From: Pilasporangium apinafurcum
Taxonomy: Eukaryota; Oomycota; Peronosporomycetes; Pythiales; Pythiaceae
Reading direction: 5' to 3'
Length of the DNA: 64,000 bases
Assembly (NCBI GenBank): GCA_001600495.1
Contig: BCKE01000011.1
Span: 502,570-566,569, forward strand
Position 1 is the first letter of the stretch. Each line of letters starts with the position of its first letter. Position numbers and translations under genes: made by a program. The notes beneath the pieces were generated by a model, which saw only the letters and a list, made by a program, of their open reading frames with translations, had not been told where the DNA came from and did no database searches. Of the stretch, positions 22,808 to 33,254 are shown in pieces.

Positions 22808-23979
22808 ATGTACCACCAGATGATGGCGAATACCAATCAAGTGACCTGGCTTCCATCGCGTGCTAGCGCTTCACGCAGCAATACCAGTATTAATTGCTCT
22901 ACAGTATCGTCCAGTCCGAACGACAGCGTCAACTCCACCCGTTCTCTTCTTCCGAAATCTAGATCGACTAAGAGGAAACGTCCCATCGGATGGGAAAAAG
23001 ATGCGGTGGGTAGTGGTCGAAGTAGCACACAGCTTCTGTTGGATTGGTATACTACACCAGGGAATTTCGAGCGATGGCGTGGTGATATTGGAGGAGACAG
23101 TGCAACGAAACGAGAGATGGCCAAGGAGATTTTGACGTTGCTCCGTGCAGAAGGTATTACGCATCGGAATGAGAAAGGTGTGATCCAGAAAATCCTGGAG
23201 TTTCATGATACATATGCAAAAGCGTACGCATGGAAGCAGTCAATGGAGCAATATATCCTTGATCAAGATAAAGTAAATGGTGTTCAGCAAGTTCAAGGTA
23301 CAGTAGTATTGATTATTGCATAGACTCCAGTGCTTTGTTCTGAGTTTGGTTTGGTTCTTTGTCTCCCATACATGTGTCAGAACACGTTGTCAAGATTTGC
23401 AAACACTGGGATCGGCTAGATCCGATCCTGAGCCGTTATACTTACGCAAGGTCCAGTACTAGACCTGCAAGCAAACATACTAGCGATGCTGTCAGTATTC
23501 AAGGGTCATCCTTTGACGAAGATGCTGAAGTGATAGGAGACCTAGAGGATGAGGAGGATCAAAACCAAGGCGAAGAGGCTGTTATCCGTGAAATATGCGT
23601 CTCAAGTGATGGTGAAGAATCGCACACGACCTCAGACGATAATGACGATACCGAAAGGATACTGAATTCTGTCTCGAAACATCACAAGCAAGCCGCCATC
23701 GGCATCGTGGCATCTCATAAATCAAGACAACAGAGTGATAATGGTAGTGTTTTAGAGGATTCCATGATTTATAGGTTGGATGAGCTGTTCCATTTTTATA
23801 TGGCTAAACGTATGAAGATCGCTGCAGAGCAAAACATGATCGCGGCCGAGCGAACGCGGATCGATATGCTCCGGACTCATGTTGACTTCGTCAAGGGGCT
23901 GAAGGAGACCGGGATTTATACCACCACTGAAATCAAAGAAATGGCTGCTGTGTACTTTTCAGATCACAAGAGGAAATAG
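22808..23979 (+). CDS. Myb/SANT-like, element-type protein
   Basis: Exons 22808-23297 and 23381-23979 join in phase 1 for 362 residues. After a Ser/Arg-rich start, residues ~60-145 carry a helical domain with conserved aromatics (DWYTTPGNFERWRG, KREMAKEILTLL, VIQKILEFHDTYAKAYAW). This is the pattern seen in oomycete and fungal proteins annotated as Myb/SANT-like or Harbinger-derived DNA-binding proteins. The middle is strongly acidic. The C-terminal helices (AEQNMIAAERTRIDMLR, then FVKGLKETGIYTTTEI) are typical of the same group. Starts at 22820 or 22823 are also possible. The gene is undamaged and next to related genes, so it may be a live member of an expanded family. No catalytic domain is present. 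Confidence 0.55.
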
Positions 23980-24243
23980 GAACAAACGAGCGTATGATTT
24001 CTTTTGATGGGATGGGTGATCGTGGCATGCGATCGGTTCATCGTCGCACAAAATTCATGCACATTTGCGTAGTGCTTGCATTACCAACGACACCTTGAAG
24101 CAGATACTTACTATACACACGTTACATATTAAGTACAAGCACCTCATATTCATCTTTTTCAAACAAGCAAAGAACAGCGTGCACAGTCGCATCTACCCTC
24201 TTTAGTGTCCTTGCACATTGACGATAGCTGTAGTAGTAAGTTA

Positions 24244-26629
24244 TTAACTCGTCGCACATTCCTGCACGCCTTCATTGTCTCCACCTGGCTGGAACACTAA
24301 ACGAATGATATTTGGCCGCATTGAGCCACCAAAATACGATCCAATGATGTCCGACATCTGATGTTGGTTGCGCACTGTCATCTCATCCAAATCAGCTTCA
24401 CTTGGTGCATCTTCAGGGTTACCAGTCGGTGTCCACAAGCGAATAACGTTCTCAATCCCACTTGTCGCGAGACATGTATCAATCGGGTGTGCCTGTGCGC
24501 AATTCACAATATCTTCATCAGCTTTGATGGCGTTCACTAATTTTCCTGTTGCTTTATTCCAGATAAACGCACGGCCGTCATCGCTACCAGCGACTATATA
24601 AGCATCATTATCGCCGAAGAACGTCGCCTCTTTGATGTCCGTTTGGATATTGCAATAGCCAATATATCGACGTACTACGTCCGAATTCACCGGCACACCA
24701 TCCAAGCAATTATCCTTCCAAAATCCATCTTCATCTGCAGGCAACGTCGGCTCTTCTTCCTCTTCATTCATTGTCTCGTGGGTCGGACTTTCTTTCTCTT
24801 CGCTTTCAGTCGAGGAGGAATCATAATCATCAGAAGAATATGACCGTTGACGGCTAAGCCTTGCCAGTCCATTGCGACTACCACCATCCGATCGATTACC
24901 ATCTTCACGAATGTATTGTGTCACGTCTGAGTCAAACTCGGGGTATTTTTCTTTGTATCGTTCAGCTTGCCATTGTGCGTGTGCCTCTCTTTTCCCAGAG
25001 TGAAGTGCTTTGATATATGCCAATTCGATTTCTCGATCATTTGGATCAATCTCCAATGCTAATTTGCAGCGCACAGCCGACAGGTAAATATCGGCATTCC
25101 ATGCTCGAGCGAGATATGCCTTGGCACAATTATGATAGAGATCTTTCCGGAACGATTGCGACATGGTCGGTAAGCATTTAGCACTACACGCTTTCGTAAA
25201 ATATCGAATGGCTCGTGTATGATTCCTGCCTAGCAATGCTACTAAGCCTTTTGAATGCAGCGCCTTCACTTGGTCTTTGGTTAATGGCAATGTGGCACTT
25301 GTTTGATCCATTTCCATTCCATTCTGCCAATTCGGTCGCTGAGACTGCTGTTCTTCTCTTTCTGGCTCTTCTTTTTCTTTTAGAGCATCAACACCTGTAG
25401 ACACGAGGTCGTGGTGGCTCTTTGAGTCATAAATAGTAATTGGATGGGGGCCATGGTTCATCTTGAACAGGTAGATATGATCATTATGATAGTTCGCCAG
25501 CACTTCCGAGCCATCGTGATTAAACTGAATACTGGTTCCATGCGAGGAATCATGACGACGCTTCGTAGTAGCATCGCAAAATTCATCCAAATGCAAATGC
25601 GGTGGTGCAAAGATCTCGACCGGTATAGTCGCGTTCACTGTAGTATCACCACTTCCTCTGGGTGGATAAGTCTGTGGTTGCACACGCAGCATGCGTCGAT
25701 CGTACAGGCGCGTATAGAAATCGCCACACGCAACCACGATTTTTGTCGGGTCTACTGGATGCGTCGCCATGCCCATGCCCCGCAACACACGCCCGCGGCG
25801 GTTACGCCCCAATCGTATGAGAATACCAGACGTGTCCGACACTTCATCTGAGCTGCTGCTGTTGTTGTTAGTACTGAGCTTGGGGAGATCGCGTACGTCG
25901 AATTGGTAGATTAATCCGTCTTCTGCCACCGTCCAAAACACTTTGGGGACTCCCCAGGAGCTCCCGATATCCTTCACCCGACCACGATGCACTCGAAATA
26001 CTTTGGTGGAGTCGCGATAGAACGGTGCATAATGGATTCGAACATCGTAATCCATAGCACCTATCCATATACAGCAATGTCAGTAATAACAAATGGTTAG
26101 TCCTTAAGTTCATTACCATTTTGGTACAACAATCCATTTTACCGGATGCAATGATATGATCATTGGTATCCGGCACAAAGCAGACCGCAAAGATATTGAG
26201 CTGATGACCGGTCTCAATTACCTCGCGCTTCTTGCGCGTCGCATAATCCCAGATCACGACATTATGGTCATCCGATCCGGATGCCAAGAGCGTGCCGTTG
26301 TGGTTCCAGCGCAGATGGTTCACACAGCCGCTATGACCATCAAGCACACTCTCACAGCGCAAGCGTCTCACCAAACTGCCGTGGCCATGACAGGCCGCGT
26401 GGATCATGCGCGCGTTGCCATACACTTCGCGCTCCTGGAGCAGCTTCATGATTCCTATGGAGTCATCATGGATATACTGCCAATGATGATACGGATGCAT
26501 ACGCGGTGCTACGCCTCCTCCTTTTTCTTCCACCATCGTCTTTTGCTTCTTTTCGCTCCGCTTCTTTGTCTTATCAGACGGTTTGACTTGTTTAAATATC
26601 CAACCATGCCATTTTTTGTTAGAGAACAC
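24244..26629 (-). CDS. WDTC1: WDTC1/DCAF9-like WD40-TPR protein
   Basis: Exons 26629-26131 and 26060-24244 give 771 residues; the intron uses a GTTGTA donor, chosen because it keeps the frame through the third WD repeat. The order matches WDTC1. N-terminal WD repeats (LDGHSGCVNHLRWN, GTLLASGSDDHNVVIWD, FWTVAEDGLIYQFDVR, KIVVACGDFYTRLYDRRM) come first. TPR-like helices follow (KALHSKGLVALLGRNHTRAIRYF, then KLALEIDPNDREIELAY). C-terminal WD repeats close the protein (TDIKEATFFG, YIVAGSDDGRAFIWNK, CLATSGIENVIRLW). WDTC1 is a substrate receptor of the CUL4-DDB1 ubiquitin ligase and a regulator of chromatin and fat storage in animals. The start is uncertain: Mets at 26536 and 26500 are closer to the conserved region. 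Confidence 0.87.
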
Positions 26630-26990
26630 TCGATTGAGAATACATCTGCTTTGTGTAGGTATCCATTTTTGACTTCAACGTGTTTGCGGATGATACCATA
26701 AATAGATCCAAAGTTTATCCACGTTCCGTAAACAAGCTTTACTCTGTCCTCAATCCGGAATGATACAGGATGATTGGATTATATTTTATATCACTTTAGT
26801 TTTTTAGCGAATAGAAATATGTAAATATAATAATAAGATTTTGATTGGATGAAAATTAGCGTGTCATGTCAGAGGTTGACCCATTGACATGGTCATTACA
26901 CACAGAAGGAAAGGGTACGCTTAATCATCCATCCCATCCCAAATCATCTCATTGAGAAGATCACACTCTCTCCTCCCCCATAAGGCAAAG
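26630..26990. other. divergent intergenic region
   Basis: Separates the WDTC1-like and kinase genes, which point away from each other, so it should contain both promoters. It is AT-rich at 26760-26870, with no clear coding content. Confidence 0.4.
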
Positions 26991-28362
26991 ATGGCACGAC
27001 AGGGAAAGAGAGCACATAATACACGCTGGCGGGTGCTCACAAGCGGCCGATGGACGGTAGCAGATGCACTGAAGTTGCTCGCATTAGGGGTGGTGCTCTT
27101 ACTCGTTGGCATCAACTTCTCGATGCTCTCCAACATGGTTCACACACAAGGAGAGGCCTTGCAGCGGCTGCGATCGACCGAGCAACGCATGCGCTATCCT
27201 GGAGTGACCGTGCCATCCATGGTTACTGAAGATATGGCTGCAGATATTGCGCCAAAGCCATGGTTCCTCGATCCAACGACGTATGAACGAGAGGTTAGTT
27301 CTGTGTGTAGTTCTTCACGACTTTGAAGGAATGATTGAAAATGATGAATTGACTCGTGAATACTCTATGTATTGAATAGAGCGGCTGTGATTTCTCATCG
27401 TCTGTTCGGTTATTTAAACCAGAAGCACTAGAGATTAACTGCGCGAATATCGATCAACTCGTATTGGGGGATTATCTCGGTGAAGGATTTTGGCGAAAAG
27501 TGTACAAGGCACACTGGAATGGTAAAGCCATTTTTAACCTGGATTCATATGTGCTGAACGTAGAACGTAAAACATTATGGTGGCTTTATGCGATTAAATA
27601 GGACGCGACGTGGCTGTGAAAGTCGTGAAGGAAAAATTGATCGACCGCACCGATATCATTCCACGGCATGTCGAGGAAAGCGCGGCGATTTTCCCGATTC
27701 GGAACGAACCAAACATTGTCGGACTCGTCGGGTGGTGCAATACGACCGTAATCGTAGACTATGTACCCACTGCCCTCGATGCGCTGCTTTATCATTCAGA
27801 CGAAGTGATTTCTGTCAAGCGGGCACTTCGATTATCGCGTGATGCAGCGCGTGGATTGGCGCAGCTGCATAACGTCCCTGGTGGTCCATTTGCACATACC
27901 GATCTTCAAGCGCGGCAATTCCTGATCGATAGCACGGGCAGATTGCAGCTCAACGATTTTAACCGCGTGAAGTACACGGGTCCACGCATAAATGATGGTG
28001 TCCCAACCGATGAGAAATGCAAGTTTAGTACCTCAATCGCCAAGGGAAAATGGCGATCTCCAGAAGAGTATAAGCATTTAGAACTCGATGAGAAGCTCGA
28101 CATTTACAGTCTTTCTCTCGTGATGTGGTCTATCCTCGCGCGTGTCAAGCCTTACGAAGAAATGGCGCGTGAACAGGTGTATGAGCAAGTGCCAAAGGGA
28201 CTTCGTCCTCCAATCGCAGCAATGAGTGGTTACCCACAGCAGATGCAAGATCTGATTGTTCGCGCATGGGATGCAGATCCAGCAAAACGGCCCACAGCGT
28301 TAGAATTGGCAGTGGAGATTGATCGGATACTGAATAATTACGACGGGGAACGAGCCAGATAG
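26991..28362 (+). CDS. membrane-anchored atypical protein kinase, probably lumenal
   Basis: Exons 26991-27293, 27380-27521 and 27602-28362 give 401 residues. A single hydrophobic span (~26-46) near a basic N-terminus predicts a type II anchor, placing the kinase domain in the lumen or outside. The kinase fold is recognisable: glycine loop LGEGFWRKVY (~134-143), VAVK with Lys155, a catalytic-loop equivalent HTDLQARQFLID (Asp249, with Gln where Asn is usual), LNDFN in place of DFG (Asp267), and KWRSPEE in place of APE. A Cys/Gly-rich juxtamembrane linker precedes it. The HTD...Q and DFN pattern recalls heterokont secretory-pathway kinases and, more remotely, the FAM69/PKDCC group. Whether it is active is open: Lys and both Asp remain, but the metal-binding Asn does not. 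Confidence 0.8.
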
Positions 28363-28588
28363 GATTAGCATAGTAAAGAGCATCACCATCTTCAGCATAG
28401 GAGCCAAGCAGCTAAAAACGAGATGGCGCGTTTATATGATTAAAACAACCACAAGATAATAGACGGTATGTATCCTTCACAAGCATGTTTCGTTTCATTC
28501 ACTAAATACTTAAAAACAAATAGGTCTTTTCTATGAGAGCGTGATGAAATAATAGATAAGTAGACTGGCCAAGAACGCGCCTCGGAGT

Positions 28589-29557
28589 TTAGAACGACAG
28601 GTGGAGCGGATCTTCTTCAAAATCCGCGAGCCACCATTGCACGCGGTGCTTGGCACGACAGTAATTAGTCACGGCAGGTGGACCGACGCGGCTGCGGCAC
28701 AGTGGGCACTGGTACTGGAACATTAGCCACTGAAAGATGCATTCCCGGTGGAAGACGTGGTTGCAGGGCAAAATTACTCCGGTTTCGGAGCCATCAGCCT
28801 CGCATTCTGAACCGTTATGTTCGTTGCCACTGTAGTGGGTGTGAACATCGTGGTCCAAATCCACATCTTCCAGGCAAATCATACACTGAGTATCGGCCAT
28901 TGATGAACCCGACGACAAAGTCGAGGAAGAAGATACTAACGACGACATAGAACAACGTTTGATCGCCTCTTGGTAATTATCGACGTAAATCTGCAACAAA
29001 GATCGTCGATCAGCCTCATCTCGGACGCCAAGGAACTCAAAGAGATGCGTTGGCAACAAGCAACGTGCTTCCGAACATTTCATGGCACTTCCAGGCAGCA
29101 AAGTGCACCGCAGCAAGTGCAGCAGCACGTTCTCCAATTTCAGTTTGCGCTCTTCAATGGCAGCTTGAGCAGAGGAGCCCAGCAACCGCTTGCGAGGGAA
29201 GCACGCTGTCACGTAATCACGGATAGCTTGGCAGGAGCCAGCGCATTTGTCACTGTGGCACGTGTAGACCTCCATAATTTTGGTCTTGAAGGCGTAAAAC
29301 TCCGAGTATCGGTACGAGATGGTCCATTGGTAATTGGTAGTGACACTGGTCAGAGTACAATGGTAGACCACGTGGTGGTCATCGTCCAAAGAAGTAGAGG
29401 CGATATGCACGTCCAGTGGCAGTTCTTGCCGTGGACATTCACTGCTGAGCATCTTGAGTGAGAGTGTCTTGGTCGGCATGGCATTTTCCAAATTGACAGG
29501 AGGACAACGACGCCGAGGTGGTGGGGTCGGTGGAATGTAAAGCTGGTACATGATCAC
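28589..29557 (-). CDS. PX-domain RING-finger protein (putative E3 ubiquitin ligase)
   Basis: Single exon, 322 residues. A PX domain spans ~45-180: a strand-rich start (LDVHIASTSLDDDHHVVYHC), WTISYRYSEFYAFKTKI with the Arg-Tyr-Ser motif that contacts phosphoinositide, then CFPRKRLLG, the Pro-rich/basic loop. A Ser-rich linker follows, then a RING-H2 finger at ~225-290: CMICLEDV, a long acidic insertion, ILPCNHVFHRECIFQWL and CPLCRS. The ligands are C-x2-C ... C-x-H-x2-H... C-x2-C, so the finger should bind two zincs. PX targets endosomal lipids and RING-H2 recruits E2 enzymes. An endosomal ubiquitin ligase is the natural inference. An alternative Met is at 29479. Confidence 0.85.
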   Translation of the reverse strand: MIMYQLYIPPTPPPRRRCPPVNLENAMPTKTLSLKMLSSECPRQELPLDVHIASTSLDDDHHVVYHCTLTSVTTNYQWTISYRYSEFYAFKTKIMEVYTCHSDKCAGSCQAIRDYVTACFPRKRLLGSSAQAAIEERKLKLENVLLHLLRCTLLPGSAMKCSEARCLLPTHLFEFLGVRDEADRRSLLQIYVDNYQEAIKRCSMSSLVSSSSTLSSGSSMADTQCMICLEDVDLDHDVHTHYSGNEHNGSECEADGSETGVILPCNHVFHRECIFQWLMFQYQCPLCRSRVGPPAVTNYCRAKHRVQWWLADFEEDPLHLSF

Positions 29558-31984
29558 TTAACGGTGGTGTGTCTGTTGCGTCGCTTTCAACGAGTAAATA
29601 CGCTGTTTTGTATCCTTCTGGGACCAAGCGAATGTGAGTCCTTGTCGGAAAATTAAAGAATGGGAGACTGGGTAGGCAGCGATCCTCATATTCTGAAGGC
29701 CTGCACAGAGAGAAGGATCGCTAATTTTTTCTCGATGGCGACCACTGGACGAACCAGCTGAATGAACAGGCGCGTAAACGGTGTTTGCTTGTGTGTAGAC
29801 GCGTTCAATTGATCATTCGATTGTCGGGTCCATGAGACAGTTGCCTTTCGTCACCAAGCACCACTGGTTCGTCCACTAGGTCCACTATTCAGGACTCTTT
29901 TAATGCACGATGATTGGCTGTAATTTCGTGTCATCAGGCAACGTCACTAGTTCTTTCAGTCTCATCGCATATAATTTGACCAATAATAATCGTTTACTGT
30001 ATAATAAAAGCTTTTCATTGGGTGATTGGTACGCGTCACGAATGTATGCACTTTTTTCAGTAGCTGACAGGATGATCAGCTGAAAATGCTCAGATTCCGA
30101 TATGTGCGCGACATGCCTTTTTTTTTGTTAGATGATTGGAGTGCGTTATTTGTGATCTGTTCTTGCGTGAGTCTTTGTTGCGATCACTGGCTATTGCTTA
30201 TGAATCTATATAAGTGATAGAGCGCTGGCTGATATGCGCCACGCTTCTTTTGCAGCAGTCCGAACATAGGTGGCTCCGCATGTTTAACTCTGACTGACAA
30301 ATTGTTTCTGAGCAGCGCAACTGCTACATCATTCCAATACTATACCTCTTCACCATTTTTTCATGTACCAATGTCCAACAATATGCATCGAACACTAAAA
30401 GTACTAGCCACCGTATCATCAAGCATGGGTAATGAGGCAGTGAATCTCGGTTTCTCCAGACACGCTACTTGGGTTGACTAGTACAGGTAGCAATCATGAC
30501 TGTGGTACGGCGGTTTTTTCTTGGTGATAATTCATTGTGGGTGATGGGAGAAAAAGAAGGCAGTTGTGCCACATAACTGGTCGAGTTTCTAAAGTTTTCT
30601 GAAGTTGTAAAGATGGAACATCACTCGGGTCGCCCACATTCGATGAACCTATTTTCACGATAGTGGAGTCATCCCATCCTGCTTTAGTGCTCTATGTCGT
30701 TCGTATAAAAGATTCCTAACGTACCTCTCCTCATGCTTTAGGAGGAGCCAGTTGATTGGCGTTCGTCCATCATTCATTTTCATTCGATTCGCTCTTAGTG
30801 GACGGTGGGTATGACACCTTACTTAGATGATAACTCGGCGAACGTATGCACATAAACTGCGATATGAGAGATGCGTTCGATCAGATCTTGAGACCCAAGC
30901 AGAAAAAATGATGTGACGCGTCGTTGCCTGCGAATGAAAAGATCAATTTCAGGCGACGTCATCTATCAATGACCTTCGTCCATGGATCGCCAGTCGTTTC
31001 TTTGCTGCTCTGAGGGCTTGTCTCACAACAGCAATCAATTTGTCATGTCCATTAAAATTCTTAATCGCTCGCTTTCTGAAGTTACAAAGACCAGGGCAGA
31101 ACAGAAACACTGATAATTGAGCAGTACGTTCGGTCTGTCTCTTGGGTTTAGCATGCAGACATGGGTGATGCACTGGCATTGGCGAATGAAAAAGCAATGA
31201 GAAGGCGACGTCATAAAGCAACCCATGCATATCACACGACCAGTCGTTCTTTGATTGGCGACTGAGCGATTCATGTGCCACACACACGAACCAGTCGTTA
31301 CCTTTACTGACCGTGTTTGTCTCATGCACAGCTGAAAATACTGTTATTCTGACCGGGCGGAACTGAATCACATAACTATATCCATCGCAAACAGGTATTT
31401 GCAAGTGGGAATGGACAGGATCGAAACCAAAACAGCCAATATCGTAAGAGAGGGTGCACTCATTTTGTCAGGTGCACATGCGAATTTTGTGTCATACATG
31501 ACCCATTTCCTTTCGAATTGAGCACATATACCAATTGTATCACTTCCAATTTGGCTAATGCGGAACTAAACGTTCCTCACAAATCCAGAGCTCTCTTATG
31601 AACGAATGTACTGAAGAACGAGCTTGTTCTTTCATAGACGAGTGTCTAATTGTACACCTGGGGCATTGATCGAGATAATCTCTTACAGAGTAGGTTTTAG
31701 TTGTGTGTGCAAACGGAGGTGATCACTCTTGCCTTTTTGAGATGCTGGCGACCATATGAGCTCAAAGATAGGCATTTACATCTCCAATGAACTTGCACAA
31801 TATCGGCGTTGCATTGGCTCTGTTAACCCCACTCAGTTCTTCCAATTTGGTCATTTTTAGCCAAGATGGACACAAAAAATGGATCCCTGAACTATTTCTC
31901 AGCTACGGCGAATTTAGAATCCACATCAAGTCATTCCATAGCGTTAATAAATTCTCCCAAATAAAGCTCCCGTGTGGCTGATTC
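29558..31984. other. 2.4-kb gene-poor region with old repeats
   Basis: No convincing gene. A minus-strand frame of 151 codons (31404-30949) is open but looks like two imperfect copies of the same unit rather than a protein: forward sequence near 30952-31030 and 31205-31270 shares GGCGACGTCAT, CCAGTCGTT and nearby blocks. A 12-base inverted pair (TGGACGAACCAG at 29746, its complement at 29864) and several CCAAT/ATTGG motifs (29.9-30.2 kb) are visible. It probably consists of decayed mobile or duplicated DNA beside the LRR gene cluster. Confidence 0.4.
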
Positions 31985-33152
31985 TGCATGGTCTGGATCT
32001 TGACTGTGCTACTGCATATCACCTACACATTCGTAAACTGGTTGGCGTTTCAAATCTCCATGTAGTTGCTTGCCTATCCCGAAATCATTACCGTGTGATT
32101 GCGCTTTAGACTTATCACTCACCCTGGCGCGATGTTGCCGCTAATATGGTCATCACCGGAGTATTGATCGCCTCGTGGCATACAATGGCCGTGCTTGAGA
32201 CATTACATGTGCTCATCCAGATGCGGTAAGAGGAATTTCATCGATTTATACGGCCAAAACAGACTTTGTTAGCAAACGCATTAAGCCAAAAATTGGGGTG
32301 ACTGCTTAACGACTTGACTGTGCAACTGGTAGACCAACTCGTGGACATCGACGGCGAACGTTTCGAGACAGTCATAAATGTCCATAATATGCTTGAGACC
32401 GCTGCATGAGTTGCTACTTGCTGTATATGTTGGTCGACTACCTCGTTGCGCTCATACTGACGCTCAATTCCTGGTTTACATCGTTGCTATGCTACATCTA
32501 TCTGGATAAATTACGTCTTTTCGATCAGGTTGTTCATTTCTTACTAGGAGTATTACTCGGTACATGGTTCACAATTGTGATACCAGTTGGATATCACGAA
32601 TACCACCACGTTGTCACCAATGCTGGTACTCAATAGATTTCCCGATGGATCTAGACTGGAAACGGCCGAAGCAGATCGACACTTTCTTCATTCAGCAGAG
32701 TCCAATCCACTATGTACTGGAACCGCTCTCAAAGGTTTACGTTCACATCCTCGCACTTGTTAACGACGCCATAGCAGAGTTTTCGAGTTTATTGTTTATG
32801 AATCATAGTTGTATGGGTTTAAATATCACTGTCAATCTCATGCATCCCTTGCTGCATCAATTTAAGACTGAAAATTTCAGCTGCGGAGTGTTTGTAATTG
32901 CAAACACGAATATTTCCCATGTACTAATATGGATTAGATCTACGATCACCGCCTTTGCCCATGGTTTGCCTTTGTGTAGCAACCGCAATGACCGAACGGA
33001 TGAGAGTAGCGCAATTACAAAGTATCCATTCATCAATACGCCGATTCCAGTGGTTGGGTGAGGCAGCCGTTCCTCTCGGAGATAATCACCAACGAACAGC
33101 TAATATAACCATTCTGCCAGAGTTTCTTCCGACACTGCTGATGATTCCTTAA
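31985..33152 (+). pseudogene. decayed paralogue of the LRR membrane protein gene
   Basis: Reads in order, with several frame changes and stops, against the intact gene at 33255-35288, but on the opposite strand. MVWILTVLLHITYTF at 31988 matches the first membrane span; MVITGVLIASWHTM at ~32145 matches the second. Then MSCYLLYMLVDYLVAL (32406) and GTWFTIVIPVGYHEY (~32562) match later spans. After a gap of roughly 300 codons, IDTFFIQQSPIHYVLEPL and CGVFVIANTNISHV...GLPLC match the C-terminal LRR end. The central cytosolic region is deleted. The copy is therefore inverted, internally deleted and dead. Confidence 0.75.
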
Positions 33153-33254
33153 TTGATATAAACATTACAATTATACTGTGGACATAATCGCAATCACGTG
33201 CTATTGTGCCGCTGTACGTACAATCATAGCGCTGAGGCAACCACTGACTCGTAA

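Noticed and set aside
30949-31404. 151-codon minus-strand frame as a gene
   Set aside because: Its two halves are diverged copies of one repeat unit, and it has no start context or recognisable domain.
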